Below, piece after piece: positions 11,162 to 21,755 of a stretch of 64,000 bases of DNA. Where the stretch lies: NCBI GenBank assembly GCA_010093705.1, contig MU006095.1:438315-502314 (forward strand), read 5' to 3'. Every line of letters starts with the position of its first letter. Within the stretch, counting starts at the first letter, position 1. The stretch is from Patellaria atrata CBS 101060. Its lineage: Eukaryota > Ascomycota > Dothideomycetes > Patellariales > Patellariaceae. Position numbers and translations under genes: made by a program. The notes beneath the pieces were generated by a model. That model did not search any database and was not told where the DNA came from. It was given only the letters and a program-made list of their open reading frames with translations.

Positions 11162-13315
11162 ATGGAACTTCGTATAGCCTCTCTCCTTGACGACCAGAAT
11201 CTTTTTGACAGAGCCTCGACGATCCTGAACGAGCAACCGACGCACAACCAACTCCCGCCCCTCAACCAACTCCTTCCGCCCACCTTACCGGCAATCGTCG
11301 TACCCTACGTCCTCGAGAATGAGCCCATTTTCGATATTCCACCTAGGGTGGCGAGAGAGGGGGAAGAACCGGTGGTGAAGAACAATTATGTCGCGTTGGC
11401 GGATTTGCTGAGCGCTCCAAACGACGAAGGCTACCCTACAAATGCAAACCCTTTGTCGAGCCGAACTTTAGAGACACCACCCCAGAATGGAGTTACTAAT
11501 GCTGGCTCTACGAAAAGGGTCTCAGGAAGTGGCAGCAAATCTTCGGTACCTCTCGCAGAGGTCCTTAATGACGAAACAGAAAGAGCTTGGTTCGATGGTA
11601 GTTTAAATAGTTTGCTGCTCCAGAGCAGCCCGCGAAAGAAGAGGAAGATAAATGCGACAGAGATACTACCTCCGCTACCAAAGCCACAACCGAAGGTGGT
11701 GAAGCAACCGAAGAAGGGGAGACTGCCTCCGTTGCTGCAAGGGTTGCATCAGCCACCGCCGGATGCGGGGTTATTTCCTCCTATCACGGTAGATGGGATA
11801 CCGAAGGAGATAAGGGAACAGCCTGTAGTCTCTGATCAGAGTGTCCCGAAGCTTCCGCCACCCCCTCCTCCTATTGCGGATGTTGCAGTAGATGCTGGTA
11901 AGACGGCGATGCCTGTGGACGGAGAAAAGGAAAATGACCAAAAGGAAGATGCTGTTTCCAAGTCTGGGAAAGCCAGACAACGAGGAAAACCAAGGAGGAG
12001 GTGGACTGAGCAGGAGACGAAGGATCTACTGCACGGAGTCGCAAAGTTTGGGATTGGCAGTTGGAAGAAGATATTAGCATGTGAAGAATACAACTTTAAC
12101 GGGCGATCAGCAGTGGATTTGAAAGACAGGTTTCGGACTTGCTGTCCAGATGCGTATAAGAACGAGAAAGGCAACAACACAGGCGAATCATCAATCAGAG
12201 AGAAGAGGTCGATTGATAAGACGGTTTCCACACCACAGGAAGCTCAACCTATATCATCCTTATCTGTCTCAAGTCTCATTGAAACACACGAGCCTCCACC
12301 CGTTTCTCAGGTACCAGTAGAGAGCAACTCATTACAAGCATCACTTCCTGTCCGAAAAGGGAGAAAACACCGTAAAGAGCCTGAAGATCTTGCCCGAATA
12401 GGCATCCAGGCCCCTTTCTTCAAACGAGAACGCCGCAGCCGGAATGCGTTTACAGAAGAGGACGACGATGCATTACTACGTGGCTGGGAGAAGTATGGTA
12501 GCGTATGGCTAGAGATCAAGAATGACCCGAAGCTGGGACTTGGGAAACGCCATCCTACGGATTTGAGAGATCGGTTTAGGAATCGCTGGCCAGAGAAGTA
12601 TGAAGGTGCAGGGAAGAAGTTGGGGGGCGTGAGAGGTTCGAAAGTTAATAGCAAAGAACAAGATGCCGAATGTGCGAAGACCGGCGCCGAATTTGCTGTT
12701 GAAAATCCAGATTCGACACAGGATCAAGAACCGCGAACATCGTCGAACACGGTTCAGAAATCCGCGGAACTCGAGGCACAAGACCCAAAACCGTCCTCAA
12801 CAACAGCAATGAAGCTCCTTACATCCGCCTTTCCGGACCGCTTCTTTGATGACCTCGAGGAAGTGTCAACGGGGGATGAGGATGAGGATGAGGCTCCCAT
12901 CACTCTAAACCGCAACATCATGCACTGGGCGGAGCAGAATTTACCGCATACCAGTCTCCCGCAATTCAACAGCACAAACAACGCTAACTACACATATAAT
13001 GGGATATCCGATCCCCCAACCTCGCTTTCTCTCATGTCGTCAAGCGCTTTGGTTGCGAGTCTAGACGGAGTTCATATCAACCCTTTCCTCTCCCTCGATA
13101 ACGCGGGCAATAAGATTCCTTCCTTATCCATGAGTGGGAACGGGAATCAGTTCGTCAGTCTGCCTGTGCTCACATTTCCCCCGCCCAACCCGGGTGTGTT
13201 GGAGAGGAACGCTGGTTTTGCCGCTGGAAACACACTCCCGCCTATAGAGGCTGGTATGAGGTTACCGAGACCGGGGGAGCTGCTGATGGGGTTGTATGGG
13301 AAAGATGGGGGGTAG
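11162..13315 (+). CDS. Double-telobox Myb DNA-binding protein (Tay1/Teb1-like)
   Basis: Predicted DNA-binding protein with two Myb repeats of telobox type; relatives are Yarrowia Tay1 (double-stranded telomere binding) and S. pombe Teb1 (transcription factor binding telomere-like repeats). Single exon, 717 residues. Repeat 1 is at about 279-335: RRRWTEQETKDLLHGVAKFG, W-K-K-I, then VDLKDRFRTCCP. Repeat 2 is at about 427-485: FTEEDDDALLRGWEKYGSVW, then TDLRDRFRNRWPEKY. Both carry the VDLKDRFR-like telobox signature on helix 3. The rest is low-complexity and Pro/Ser-rich, with a basic stretch (SPRKKRKI near 158) that looks like a nuclear localisation signal. Function at telomeres versus promoters cannot be decided from sequence. 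It would be expected to bind TTAGGG-like repeats, the usual fungal telomere sequence. Confidence 0.83.
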   Translation: MELRIASLLDDQNLFDRASTILNEQPTHNQLPPLNQLLPPTLPAIVVPYVLENEPIFDIPPRVAREGEEPVVKNNYVALADLLSAPNDEGYPTNANPLSSRTLETPPQNGVTNAGSTKRVSGSGSKSSVPLAEVLNDETERAWFDGSLNSLLLQSSPRKKRKINATEILPPLPKPQPKVVKQPKKGRLPPLLQGLHQPPPDAGLFPPITVDGIPKEIREQPVVSDQSVPKLPPPPPPIADVAVDAGKTAMPVDGEKENDQKEDAVSKSGKARQRGKPRRRWTEQETKDLLHGVAKFGIGSWKKILACEEYNFNGRSAVDLKDRFRTCCPDAYKNEKGNNTGESSIREKRSIDKTVSTPQEAQPISSLSVSSLIETHEPPPVSQVPVESNSLQASLPVRKGRKHRKEPEDLARIGIQAPFFKRERRSRNAFTEEDDDALLRGWEKYGSVWLEIKNDPKLGLGKRHPTDLRDRFRNRWPEKYEGAGKKLGGVRGSKVNSKEQDAECAKTGAEFAVENPDSTQDQEPRTSSNTVQKSAELEAQDPKPSSTTAMKLLTSAFPDRFFDDLEEVSTGDEDEDEAPITLNRNIMHWAEQNLPHTSLPQFNSTNNANYTYNGISDPPTSLSLMSSSALVASLDGVHINPFLSLDNAGNKIPSLSMSGNGNQFVSLPVLTFPPPNPGVLERNAGFAAGNTLPPIEAGMRLPRPGELLMGLYGKDGG

Positions 13316-15697
13316 GGGTATGTATGATAGCACGGTTTTATATCTAAAGTACTGTACAATGACACACAGTTAAATTTCAAACCACACCTGTTTCTTTACC
13401 GCCCCTTATCTCGTTCCCCCCTTCCTCCTTTACTTTTCCTTTCGTCTCCACCATATCTATTTCAGTCTTTCATCCCCACGCAGATTCTCTCTCAACCTCC
13501 AATTCTTCCCCCCTCCCCACCACTCCCTCCCGGTGTTCTACACCACCAACCACCATATACTGCTCCATATGCTGCAATATTTCCAAATCGGAGATAAAAG
13601 AAAAGAAAACCTCCTCAGTATACGTCGTCACACCTGTCCATGTGTAACTCGTTTGTCAATGGAGGGAGAATAACCAACCCGAAAGGGTTTGCCCATGCCT
13701 CTATTCGGTATGACCAAATGCTGGACTCTTCCTCTTTTTCGTGGGGATGGGGTGGCTGGAGTCTGGGATATTTCTTTGTGCGTTTATGGGGGAGGGGGAG
13801 GGGAGAGGGGAAGGGGACGGTCAGATTGCGGATGGTTGCAGGAAGCCTGGTGAGCGAATAAACGATGAAACAATACTACCTCTTCACGCCTAGAATCATC
13901 GATACGTTTCATACTGCTGTGATATGTAAAGTATATCTAATTATGTTGATGGCTCCCGGTTGCCATGGTCGTACCGCGAGAACGTGGGTCTGCATCTGTA
14001 TTTCTAGTAAACTTCTCGTTCTTTCCTATGGTGTTTCTGTTTTTGTTTGTTATCGTATATCATGATCGCTATACTCACATCACAGAGAGTATGGAAACGT
14101 CTGGTGTTTGTCGGGGCGCAATGGAAGGATGAGGGTGTCAGCGTCAAGTCTTATGCGTTCGTTGGATCGCGTCAGTCATTGGGAAAGTATCAGTCAAATG
14201 GGATTGCGTCAGTTTGTGGAATAGCGTCAGTCAATTGTTTTTGTTTACTTCCCTTCTCATCAATTAGATGTCGTCAGCAACGCGAGCAAAGGGCATGTTT
14301 CAGCCAATTCACCGTCATCCCATATCACCATTATACAATCCTGTATGAACCTCGAGATGCAGCTCACGGTTTTCTGCGCTGTCATGTTTTGTCAAACTTT
14401 ACTGTTTCGAACTACCGTATTGAATTGGAACTAGCTCGGTGCTAGTTTAAAATTGAACATAACTCTAATCTTACATGATTTCGTCATTCTAGCCGCCACA
14501 TCATCCATCGTGTCACCGGTCCTCACGCTCGCGCTGCTAAAGTCCAAAGTCGACGTCTTCACCAAGGCGCTGCCGTTGAAGATCGCGCTCGGTCCGTTCC
14601 TGGCCGCCCAGCTGCCGTAGCAGCGATCCCGCGGTGTGGTTCTGCATTGTGAGGCTGGGTACGCCGTTGGCGGGAGGGTGTCTCTGGACCCTAGGCGGCC
14701 GGACGCGAGAGGAGAGACTACGGGTTTGAGTGATGAGCCTTAGAAGTTGAGTGATATATGTTCCCCATGTTTTCTTTTTGTCTCTACTTTCAGGGGCTCT
14801 TTTCCTTTAGTTTTCTTTTTATTTTTCTAATTCCTCTTTCTCTGGAATACCCCCTAGTTGGCATCTGATAAGGTCCGCCTTCACGCGTAGTTAGATAGAT
14901 TATAGAGCTCCATTCAATCTTACAACCGGCTGCTTGGGTAGTAAGTAGTTCGGGGTTGAATACTTTGAATACACACGTGACGCGTGATGAAGTGAATTTG
15001 TGATAGCCTTTGGAGAGATGATAGCGGGGGTATAATTGTTCGGAGACCTTTATGTGCCTGGGCGAGACGAAAAGTTACTTAGTTGTCATATTAATGGACA
15101 CGGCTTCTACCTGCTGCAGTGTTGTTGTTGGTGGACTGAACTAGAGTGAGCTGGACTTGGGTGGATTCGATGTCTAATTCGACTCTGAACCCAATCTAAG
15201 TCTAGTCTAACCTGCGGAATCCAGTATATTTTGAATCCGACTTTAGTAGTGCTAAGGCTAAAAAGGACTTATAAAGGGGTAATAGAAGGGGATTATAATA
15301 TTTTAAATACTTAAATAAATACTGTTCATTTATATAAACTCCTTGATAGTTATTGTTTTTCTTACCTTAATTTTATCACGAACCAGCTCTTATCGATGTC
15401 AGGCATCGACTCGGATTGCGACTTAAATAGTAAGTTATAAGCAGTGATAGGCTAGAAGGAGTGGATTAGAGTTGGATTCATTTATAACGAATAGGCTATT
15501 AGGCCGTAGGTACTTAGAGAGATATAATTTATATAATTCCCATATTTCTTTGAACTATTAGTAGTAAATTCCGTATCTTTAGGGGCTAACAATAGGGGCA
15601 GTAGGCTAGCGCACGGATCTAGTCACGTTACAAAAGTACTATCTTGTGCTCGACAGAGGCGAACTTGAAACCTATATCTATACATTGACACGAGTGT
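13316..15697. other. Gene-poor region, partly AT-rich and degenerate
   Basis: 2.4 kb without a supported gene. 13380-13560 is pyrimidine-rich. 13780-13820 is a G-rich tract (ggggagggggaggggagagg). 14490-14720 is a GC-rich coding-like fragment listed separately. 15190-15620 is AT-rich with many TA-containing words (ctaaggctaaaaaggactta) and no open frame, the look of a repeat degraded by RIP; I cannot name its family. Confidence 0.5.
14491..14627 (+). pseudogene. Short GC-rich coding-like fragment, unidentified
   Basis: A stretch of about 137 bases opens in one frame after a possible acceptor (attctag) and reads TSSIVSPVLTLALLKSK, then KALPLKIALGPFLAAQLP, before a TAG stop. It is markedly GC-rich and codon-biased compared with the AT-rich sequence on both sides, and Arg/Gly-rich readable sequence follows the stop for some 100 bases. 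It resembles one exon of a small membrane or hydrophobic protein without the rest of the gene. I do not recognise the family; it could be a remnant of a relocated gene. Confidence 0.35.
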
Positions 15698-16780
15698 TCA
15701 ATTGGTATAAAACTCTGCTTCTTTAATATTTTCAACATGGCGGCAGCCAGAGGTATTTGATTTCTCTCCTGCGAAAGCATCGAAGAACGAGGCGAAGTCT
15801 AAGTCCTGTAAGACTTTACAGTACTGTAGATCATGTCCCTTTAAGCTTGGGACCGATTGTGCACCATTGTGCAAATGTTCCAGTGAGCGTGTTATGCAAA
15901 ACTGGTGGAGATCCCTTACACTGGCTACGTTAAGGACTGCAAGCATTTCCAAAAATACACATCCTAAGGAGAATACATTTGCGGATCGTCAGTGTCTTTG
16001 AAGACTGCCATCGGCGAGGACACTATGTACAACTTCTGGTGCTCCGTGCATCAGAGACGTACGTGCTGGGCTTTCAGTGGAGGTTGTCTGGCCTAGGGTA
16101 AATCTCGAATACGAGCTGAAGTCCGTAAAGTAAACACGGTCATCACGATGGATGATATTCGAGGGCTTGATATCTTGGTGTAAGACCCCTTGCTCATGAA
16201 TGTAGGCTAATCCAGATGACAGGCAGGCAAACCGCTCCTGAATCCAGCGGTATTCCGTGGACACTACGTCTCCAGTCTCAGGGTTTCTCAACTTTTCCCC
16301 TATATAATCTAAGACATCTTTAAGGTTGTCCTGGCCCACCAGAAACATGAGTATGGTGTAATGCTCTCTCCCGTTGCTGCTACGCTCCTCATAAAAAGCT
16401 ATTGACCGAACGGTGTGTGCGTTTCCTAACTCTTGTACGGCTTTGCATTCTGCTTTTATGATCTCAACTCGCTGTTTCCTATTTGAATATAATAGTCCAA
16501 CGCGTTTCCGAACAAAGCTCTTACATGAGCTGTTTCCTGTGTGGACTTCTTCCACAACACCTAATGAGCCATGGTCTAGGGGGGTCAGCGTAGTGAGGAA
16601 GCCAGCCCAAGCGGGGGTGCCCCTTCCGTACAGATCCAATCCGAAGGTATTGAATATGTTATCCTTGTTATCCTGTACCTGGGACCTTGGCGGTTCGGCA
16701 TCTACTACGCTTTCTGGACTCAGACCTTGCGCAGTTGAGTCTCCAGTGCATAGAAGGACAATTGATTCATCCTTAGCCAT
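15698..16780 (-). pseudogene. Decayed protein kinase-like gene
   Basis: Fungal Ser/Thr protein kinase-like gene with one in-frame TGA. Reading down the minus strand from ATG 16780: a Gly-rich loop (LDHGSLGVVEEV), a candidate ATP lysine (FVRKRV), a helix C glutamate region (EIIKAECKAVQEL), a catalytic loop HQDIKPSN (HRD changed to HQD), a metal-binding motif TDFSS (DFG changed to DFS) and the APE motif (GAPEVV). The frame meets TGA at about 15989, then continues without frameshift into SANVFSLGCVFLEML, the expected helix F segment, and stays open to a stop at 15698. The TGA could be CGA changed by C-to-T, or another change. Sequence upstream of the ATG is open back to about 16900, so an N-terminal exon may exist. 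It could be a recent pseudogene or a truncated kinase still expressed. Confidence 0.7.
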
Positions 16781-17371
16781 GCTTTTGCACACTGCATCAT
16801 CTCTATGGTCCGACGAGGAAACAGATGGATTGTCATTTGTTTCTCCTGCATCTTTCGATGAATCACCCTCATCAGCTACATCTTTCCTATTAGCGGATCT
16901 TTAAGAGGGAAAACCTCCCCTCTTTATTCTCTTTCTCTCTTCCAGAATTTCGATACTTCTGAGTATATTGGCCTGACTTTATCCTTAGTGTAATCTGTCC
17001 ACCCTCACGCGTTAATTGATGTTTCCTCGACAGGACGTTCTTGTATACGACGGCGACAGGGTCGACTAAATCCGGTGTTAACATGAAGTGATGTTTCTTC
17101 GATGCTGTAAGGCCACAAAGAACTGAGAGGATAGAAGGAGTTCGACAAAGAAGGAATTTTGATCGTGGCGATGGCCAGGCTGAAGAGGCTTCGGACTGGT
17201 AAGGCTGCCGCGAGGCAGTGCATATGCTAACCCTATCTCAGCCTTGTCGCTGTATCATGTATCTTCGGTCCATACGCTGTCCGCAAGTGAGCAGTAACGG
17301 TCCGTTACTTTGATGATGAAGATGGATCGCGGACGATCCGGTCGTTGTTAGGCGATCTACTAAGGTGGATA
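16781..17371. other. Intergenic between two decayed genes
   Basis: 590 bases. The part nearest the kinase remnant stays open in the kinase frame (16781-16900: acidic, Ser/Asp-rich residues). Beyond that nothing is recognisable. Confidence 0.45.
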
Positions 17372-17815
17372 CTAGTTTGGGCCTCGAGGAACATAGGTTT
17401 CGTCTCTATGACGACGTTGCACCATTTCTCGGTAGGCCGGACCGACTAAGTTGTGATGTTGCTCGGGTTCCATATTTCGAATAACCGGTTGGTCACGTTG
17501 CGGTCCAGTTGGCGTCTGCCGCGATGGCATCAATGGCTGTTTCGACAGACCAGACGGTGGTTGATTGTCGTGCGGAGCCATTAACTGAGGCGCTTGATGT
17601 GGATGCGGTGGACCCGGTGGAGGTTGCGGTGGTCCATACCCGATCGGTTGTTGTGGTCCACATCCGGTCGGTTGCTGTGGACCGTATCCGGTCGGTTGTT
17701 ATGGACCACAGCGCGGTCCATATCCGGCGGCCGGTTGACGAACGGGCGGTTGCCGTTGCTGTCCATATGTTGTAGGGAATGGAGCTGGTTGCATCGGATA
17801 CTCATCTTGGAATAG
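17372..17815 (-). pseudogene. Decayed Pro/Gln-rich repeat protein (GYGPQQPT repeats)
   Basis: On the minus strand one frame reads DEYPMQPAPFPTTYGQQ, then a Gly-Tyr-Gly-Pro-Gln-Gln-Pro repeat array, then a non-repetitive tail ending ETYVPRGPN at 17372. One in-frame TAA (17699-17701) lies exactly where the repeat calls for a Gln codon (CAA in the neighbouring units), so a single C-to-T change explains it; a Tyr position has also become Cys (TGT). The ATG at 17581, after the stop, could still start a 69-residue product. The first exon is not resolved: minus-strand sequence near 17850-17920 (NPFEESDHLKYYKTH) looks coding and may be an upstream exon. The function of such disordered repeat proteins is unknown. 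Confidence 0.5.
17628..17703. repeat. 24-bp tandem repeat coding for GYGPQQPT units
   Basis: About three 24-base units (plus strand form ggtccacatccggtcggttg and close variants), differing at a few positions, inside the decayed Pro/Gln-rich gene. Confidence 0.75.
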
Positions 17816-19059
17816 AGGACTTACGTGATAATACCGCTTATATTACACAACCAGTGAGTCTTGTAATATTTGAGATGGTCGGATTCCTCAAATGGATTGT
17901 GTAGGATGTCTTCTCCTTTTAGTCAAATAAGTAAGGCTAACTAGAAAAAACTGCGGTTGAAGAGAAAGAAAGAGAAGCAGAAGGGGAGTCAGAGCTAGGA
18001 GTATGTAATAATAGATATCCTCAACCCATTGTTGACAAAATTCATTGTCCAAAAAGGGGTTGACAACAAGGGTTCATTAATAGCACACTCACGACAGGGG
18101 ACGAACAATAGGAGCCTTATTCTACATTATTCTTCAGCAACCTCTGAGCCACTTCCAGAATGTCATAGCCGATATCCAATAGGATGCGAAACCCTCGCCG
18201 ACTTATCGATCAGTCACATAAGTATCAAAAATTAACCTGCTCAACTGTAGCATATGGTACGGTTCCATGACAGGACGGTCAAAAATGACTCCTGAAACCG
18301 GTAAGGGGTACTATTACTGGAATTACCCTTTGCGTGGTGGGAGTTGAAAGCTATAATCTCAGTATTCCTATACCTTCCTTCTTTGAGTTTCAATCATTGT
18401 ACTAAGTCTAAGGAGCTATCCACCCGATTCCCCTCTGTCCGTACCCTGTGGTGAAAGGGCCCTGGGGGAAGGGGCATTGTTTCCCAAGAGGAAGAACTTG
18501 GAGGAAGACGTGGAGATCTTTGGGTACCGGTTTGCAGTCCGTATATGGCGTTTAACAGGAAGCAAGAAGCTCATATAGGAAAAGAAGTCTCCCGAGCACA
18601 CAGGTACTACTGGATTTTAGGTATACTCCTTATCGGGATGATGGCTCTTGGTGATATTTTGATAAACCCCTGATATGGTAAAACTTCAAGTCCTACTCCG
18701 CGGACATTCAAAGTTGCGATCAAGTCTACTGTACCTCCATTGTCGCCGAATTTTGGTAATTTTCCAAGATGGAACCTCGTCGTGGTTTGAAGACATTGAA
18801 GCAAGGGAAGGACAGGTTACTACGAGGCTATATGATGAGGTTTCTTCATCTGCGCGACAAGCAAATCAAGGTCACCGTAGTTCTGCTCCCACTTTTCCCT
18901 TCAAGCCAACCATTCCTCCAATTCGCACCACGAGATCTACGAAAGCTCTAATTAGTATGCATGATGACCGTAGCATCAATAACAGAGTGAACACTTCGTT
19001 TGGCGAGTCGTTCATTGACATCTTTCTGTAAAATATCAGAATGCGTCCTCGTATATAAT
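17816..19059. other. Intergenic, before acid phosphatase gene
   Basis: 1.2 kb without a supported gene. A + strand frame at 18675-19031 (118 codons) and shorter overlapping frames have no family features or codon bias. A TATA-like cgtatataatatgcg overlaps the presumed phosphatase start at 19049-19063. Confidence 0.5.
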
Positions 19060-20763
19060 ATGCGCGACCGTAACTATATGCTTCTATTACTTTTATGTTC
19101 ATTAGTCCTTGTTGTTGCCTTGTTCCTCGTGTTCACCTTTGTCATGCAATTCTTTTCATTTTCCCGTTCATATATCTTTCCAGTCATCTTATCCCATCTA
19201 TCTACCACTCAGATATCTACTGGTGTATTGGCAAATGGAAACATTGCATCAACGAGCGATTTGGGATGGTATCCCCCCAACGCTAGCTGGATCAACAATC
19301 TCTCAGATATCATCAATGGGACGGGTGTGCATGGTTTCATCTTTAACAGTTCAGAGTTACCTAATGGTATTCCGTACAGGACGTACAATTGGTGTAATAT
19401 GCCTCATGTGAGGCAGTCCGAGTATCCTGTAGCAAGCTCTGAATACGAGCTGGAGTATGTTGAAGTGGTAAGTAAACATTTCTGATAATCGCTCCATAGA
19501 CAGTATTAAAATATTCTTTCATTATTTTCCGTGTTGCAACTGTTCTATTCCAGTCTCACCATCCCCCAGATCCACCGCCATCACAAACGCACTCCCTACG
19601 CCTCTAACACCTTCCCCAACGAATCCTTCACCTGGGACTGCTCAGACACCCACCTTTTCACCTACAGTGAGCCCCTAGAATCTCTAGAAACTACCCTGAG
19701 ATCCTCCGTTCCAACCTACTGGGACATCTTCACCTCCCCTTCGAACCCCTTCACACCCGCAGGCTTCCCCGGCACCTGTCTATTCCCCCAAATCACCAAT
19801 CCCGGTCTCGAGGACTCCTACAACCACGGTGCGAACCTTTACTCTGTCTACCATGATCTCCTTAGCTTTTTACCGGATACCGTCAATGAGAGTGATGAGA
19901 GGGTGAAGTTTAGAGTCACTAACAACCCCATCACAAGCCAAGTCGCCTCCATGATAATCGCCGGCATGTATCCCTCTTTAGCATCTGCTTCCACACCCAT
20001 CACTCTCATGATCCAGCCACCCTCAGTCGATTCACTCGAGCCATCATACTCTTGCCCCCGCGCAGCAGAACTATACGCCAATTACGCCGTGGGGAGCCAG
20101 GATCCGCAGTGGACGGCTCATCTTAAAGCATCCGCCCCGCTATTTGCAGCGCTCGATACCATCTCCGGTGTTTCTAGGAGCGATGTAGGATGGCACAGGA
20201 GCTGGGACCACTGCTTCGACAACCTCTCCGCGCGACAATGCCACGGTATGCCACTTCCCTGCTCCTCTTCCTCCCCCAAGCCCCAAAACACCACTCGATG
20301 CATCACGCAGACCCAAGCGGACGCGGTATACAGACTCGGCCAATACGAGTACTCCTTCATCCACCGCGATTCTAAAGACTCGCTGCGCGCCGCGGTGGCC
20401 AGTTTCGGTGTCTGGATCGCGGAACTGGCTCAGAACATCCGGGACCAGGTTTCTGGGAACAGCGGCATTATATTTCGCCACAATGTTGCGCATGATGGGT
20501 CGATGGCGAGGTTATTAGCGGTTTTGCAGGTGGAGACTATGGTTTGGCCGGGGATGGGGAGTGAGGTGGTGTTCGAGGTGTTTAAAAAGGGGAAGGGAGG
20601 GAAGAGGTACTTGAGGGTGCTCTGGGGTGGGAGGGTCTTAAGGAGTAGTGTGCCGGAGCTTGGGAGCATTGATATGCTCGATCTAGACGTGTTTCTGGGC
20701 TATGTGGACGGTTTAGTCGGGAAGGGCGCGTCGAAGATCCCGGAGCTCTGTGGGGTGAGTTGA
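19060..20763 (+). CDS. Histidine acid phosphatase-family protein, membrane-anchored or secreted
   Basis: Clade-2 histidine phosphatase, which hydrolyses phosphate esters through a phospho-histidine intermediate. Exons 19060-19467 and 19570-20763 join in phase 0 to recreate EYVEV|IHRHHKRTPYASN, giving 533 residues. The catalytic motif is RHHKRTP; the family form is RHGxRxP, so Gly is replaced by His but the nucleophilic His and both Arg remain. The proton-donor HD motif is in VAHDGSMARLL. Residues about 6-35 are strongly hydrophobic (MLLLLLCSLVLVVALFLV), a signal peptide or signal anchor. Several N-glycosylation sequons (NAS, NLS, NGT, NSS, NES) and many cysteines fit the secretory pathway. 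The start could also be the Met at 19078. Substrate unknown. Confidence 0.82.
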
Positions 20764-20898
20764 TACTATGTCAAATATAAAAACATTGCTGTAGTTTCGT
20801 GCGTTGGTTATCTCACTTTGCATACCACATGATCAACAAATTTACATCCTCATACCAACCCCCCTCACGTCTTCCCCCCCTCCCTCCTCAAACCCTCT

Positions 20899-21755
20899 CT
20901 ACGATCCCTCACACCTTCTCCACCCCATCACAACCGTCTGCATCACCGTAACCTCCCGCTCAACCGGAAACGTCCCACTCGGCGTTCCCCCCATCCTCGT
21001 CTTCCTCACCCTTCCCTCGATCCCCAAACTCCCAACACCGCCACACCCCGAATAAGGCGCCGGTTCCGGAACCACAGAACTCTCCATCTGGTACGACAAC
21101 TCCGAATCCACCATCGGCGAGGGGCCTGCGAAATTTAAGGTCTGCGTCATCTACTCCCCGTCAATCACATAACCCAGGAAGACAAGGAAAGAAAGGGGAA
21201 TAGAGGGGAAGCGGAACCCACATTCCCAGCCCCGCTGATATCGTAGAGAAAGGAGAAATGGATCCCGACACCGCGGTCGATGGGGTCGTTTTGGCCAAGG
21301 ACGGCGGTGTGCAGGACACTGAATTCCCAGTTTCCGCTGCTGCCGGAGGGGGTTTCGTCGCCCCAGCCTAGACCGATTTCGACGGTGCAGTGGGTCCGGG
21401 TTTCGGTTGTGGGGACCGAGGGGCTGATTGAGGGGGTGAGGGCGGTGTAGAGGAGGGTGAGGGAGGACTGGGGCGTGTGAGTTTTGGGTGGGATATTGGG
21501 GGGTAAGGGAGAATGAGTGGAATGAGGAGTTTGTGGATGTGCTGGAAGGGAGTGCGGTAGAGGGTTTTAGGGAAAGGGCTTTACTGTGGGGTTTGGAGAG
21601 GAGAAATTGACGGGTGTGACGGTGCTGCTGATGGAGTTGTCTGGACAGCCGGTTCCTTCGTAGACGAGGGAGAGGAGGCGGGGAGGGACGCAATAGGTTA
21701 GGGCTGGGAAGAGGGAGATGAGGGGGAAAAGAGAGAGGATGGTAGGGTTGCGCAT
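20899..21755 (-). CDS. DUF4360-like small secreted protein
   Basis: Putative secreted protein of a fungal family related to DUF4360, function unknown. Three exons, 21585-21755, 21222-21467 and 20899-21150, all joined in phase 0, give 222 residues. A signal peptide is evident (MRNPTILSLFPLISLFPALT). The mature part starts with a conserved-looking GTGCPDNSISSTV, continues SLTLLYTALTPSISPSV and TRTHCTVEIGLGW, and ends in a segment with FPVEREVTVMQTVVMGW. Four or more cysteines (CVPP, GCPD, THCT, SGCGG) suggest disulfides. It is convergent with the acid phosphatase gene (135-base gap). The exon joins were deduced from reading continuity; the second donor, GTGGGT, is weak, so the boundary near residue 139 is the least certain. 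Family call is from remembered motif pattern. Confidence 0.62.

Noticed and set aside
15190-15620. Named transposable element in the AT-rich stretch
   Set aside because: No readable protein, terminal repeat or target-site duplication could be seen; only degeneration typical of RIP.
16413-16904. Plus-strand frame of 163 codons
   Set aside because: Antisense to the kinase remnant, whose motifs are unmistakable.
18675-19031. Plus-strand frame of 118 codons before the acid phosphatase
   Set aside because: Considered as an upstream exon, but no family feature and no convincing donor to the phosphatase frame.
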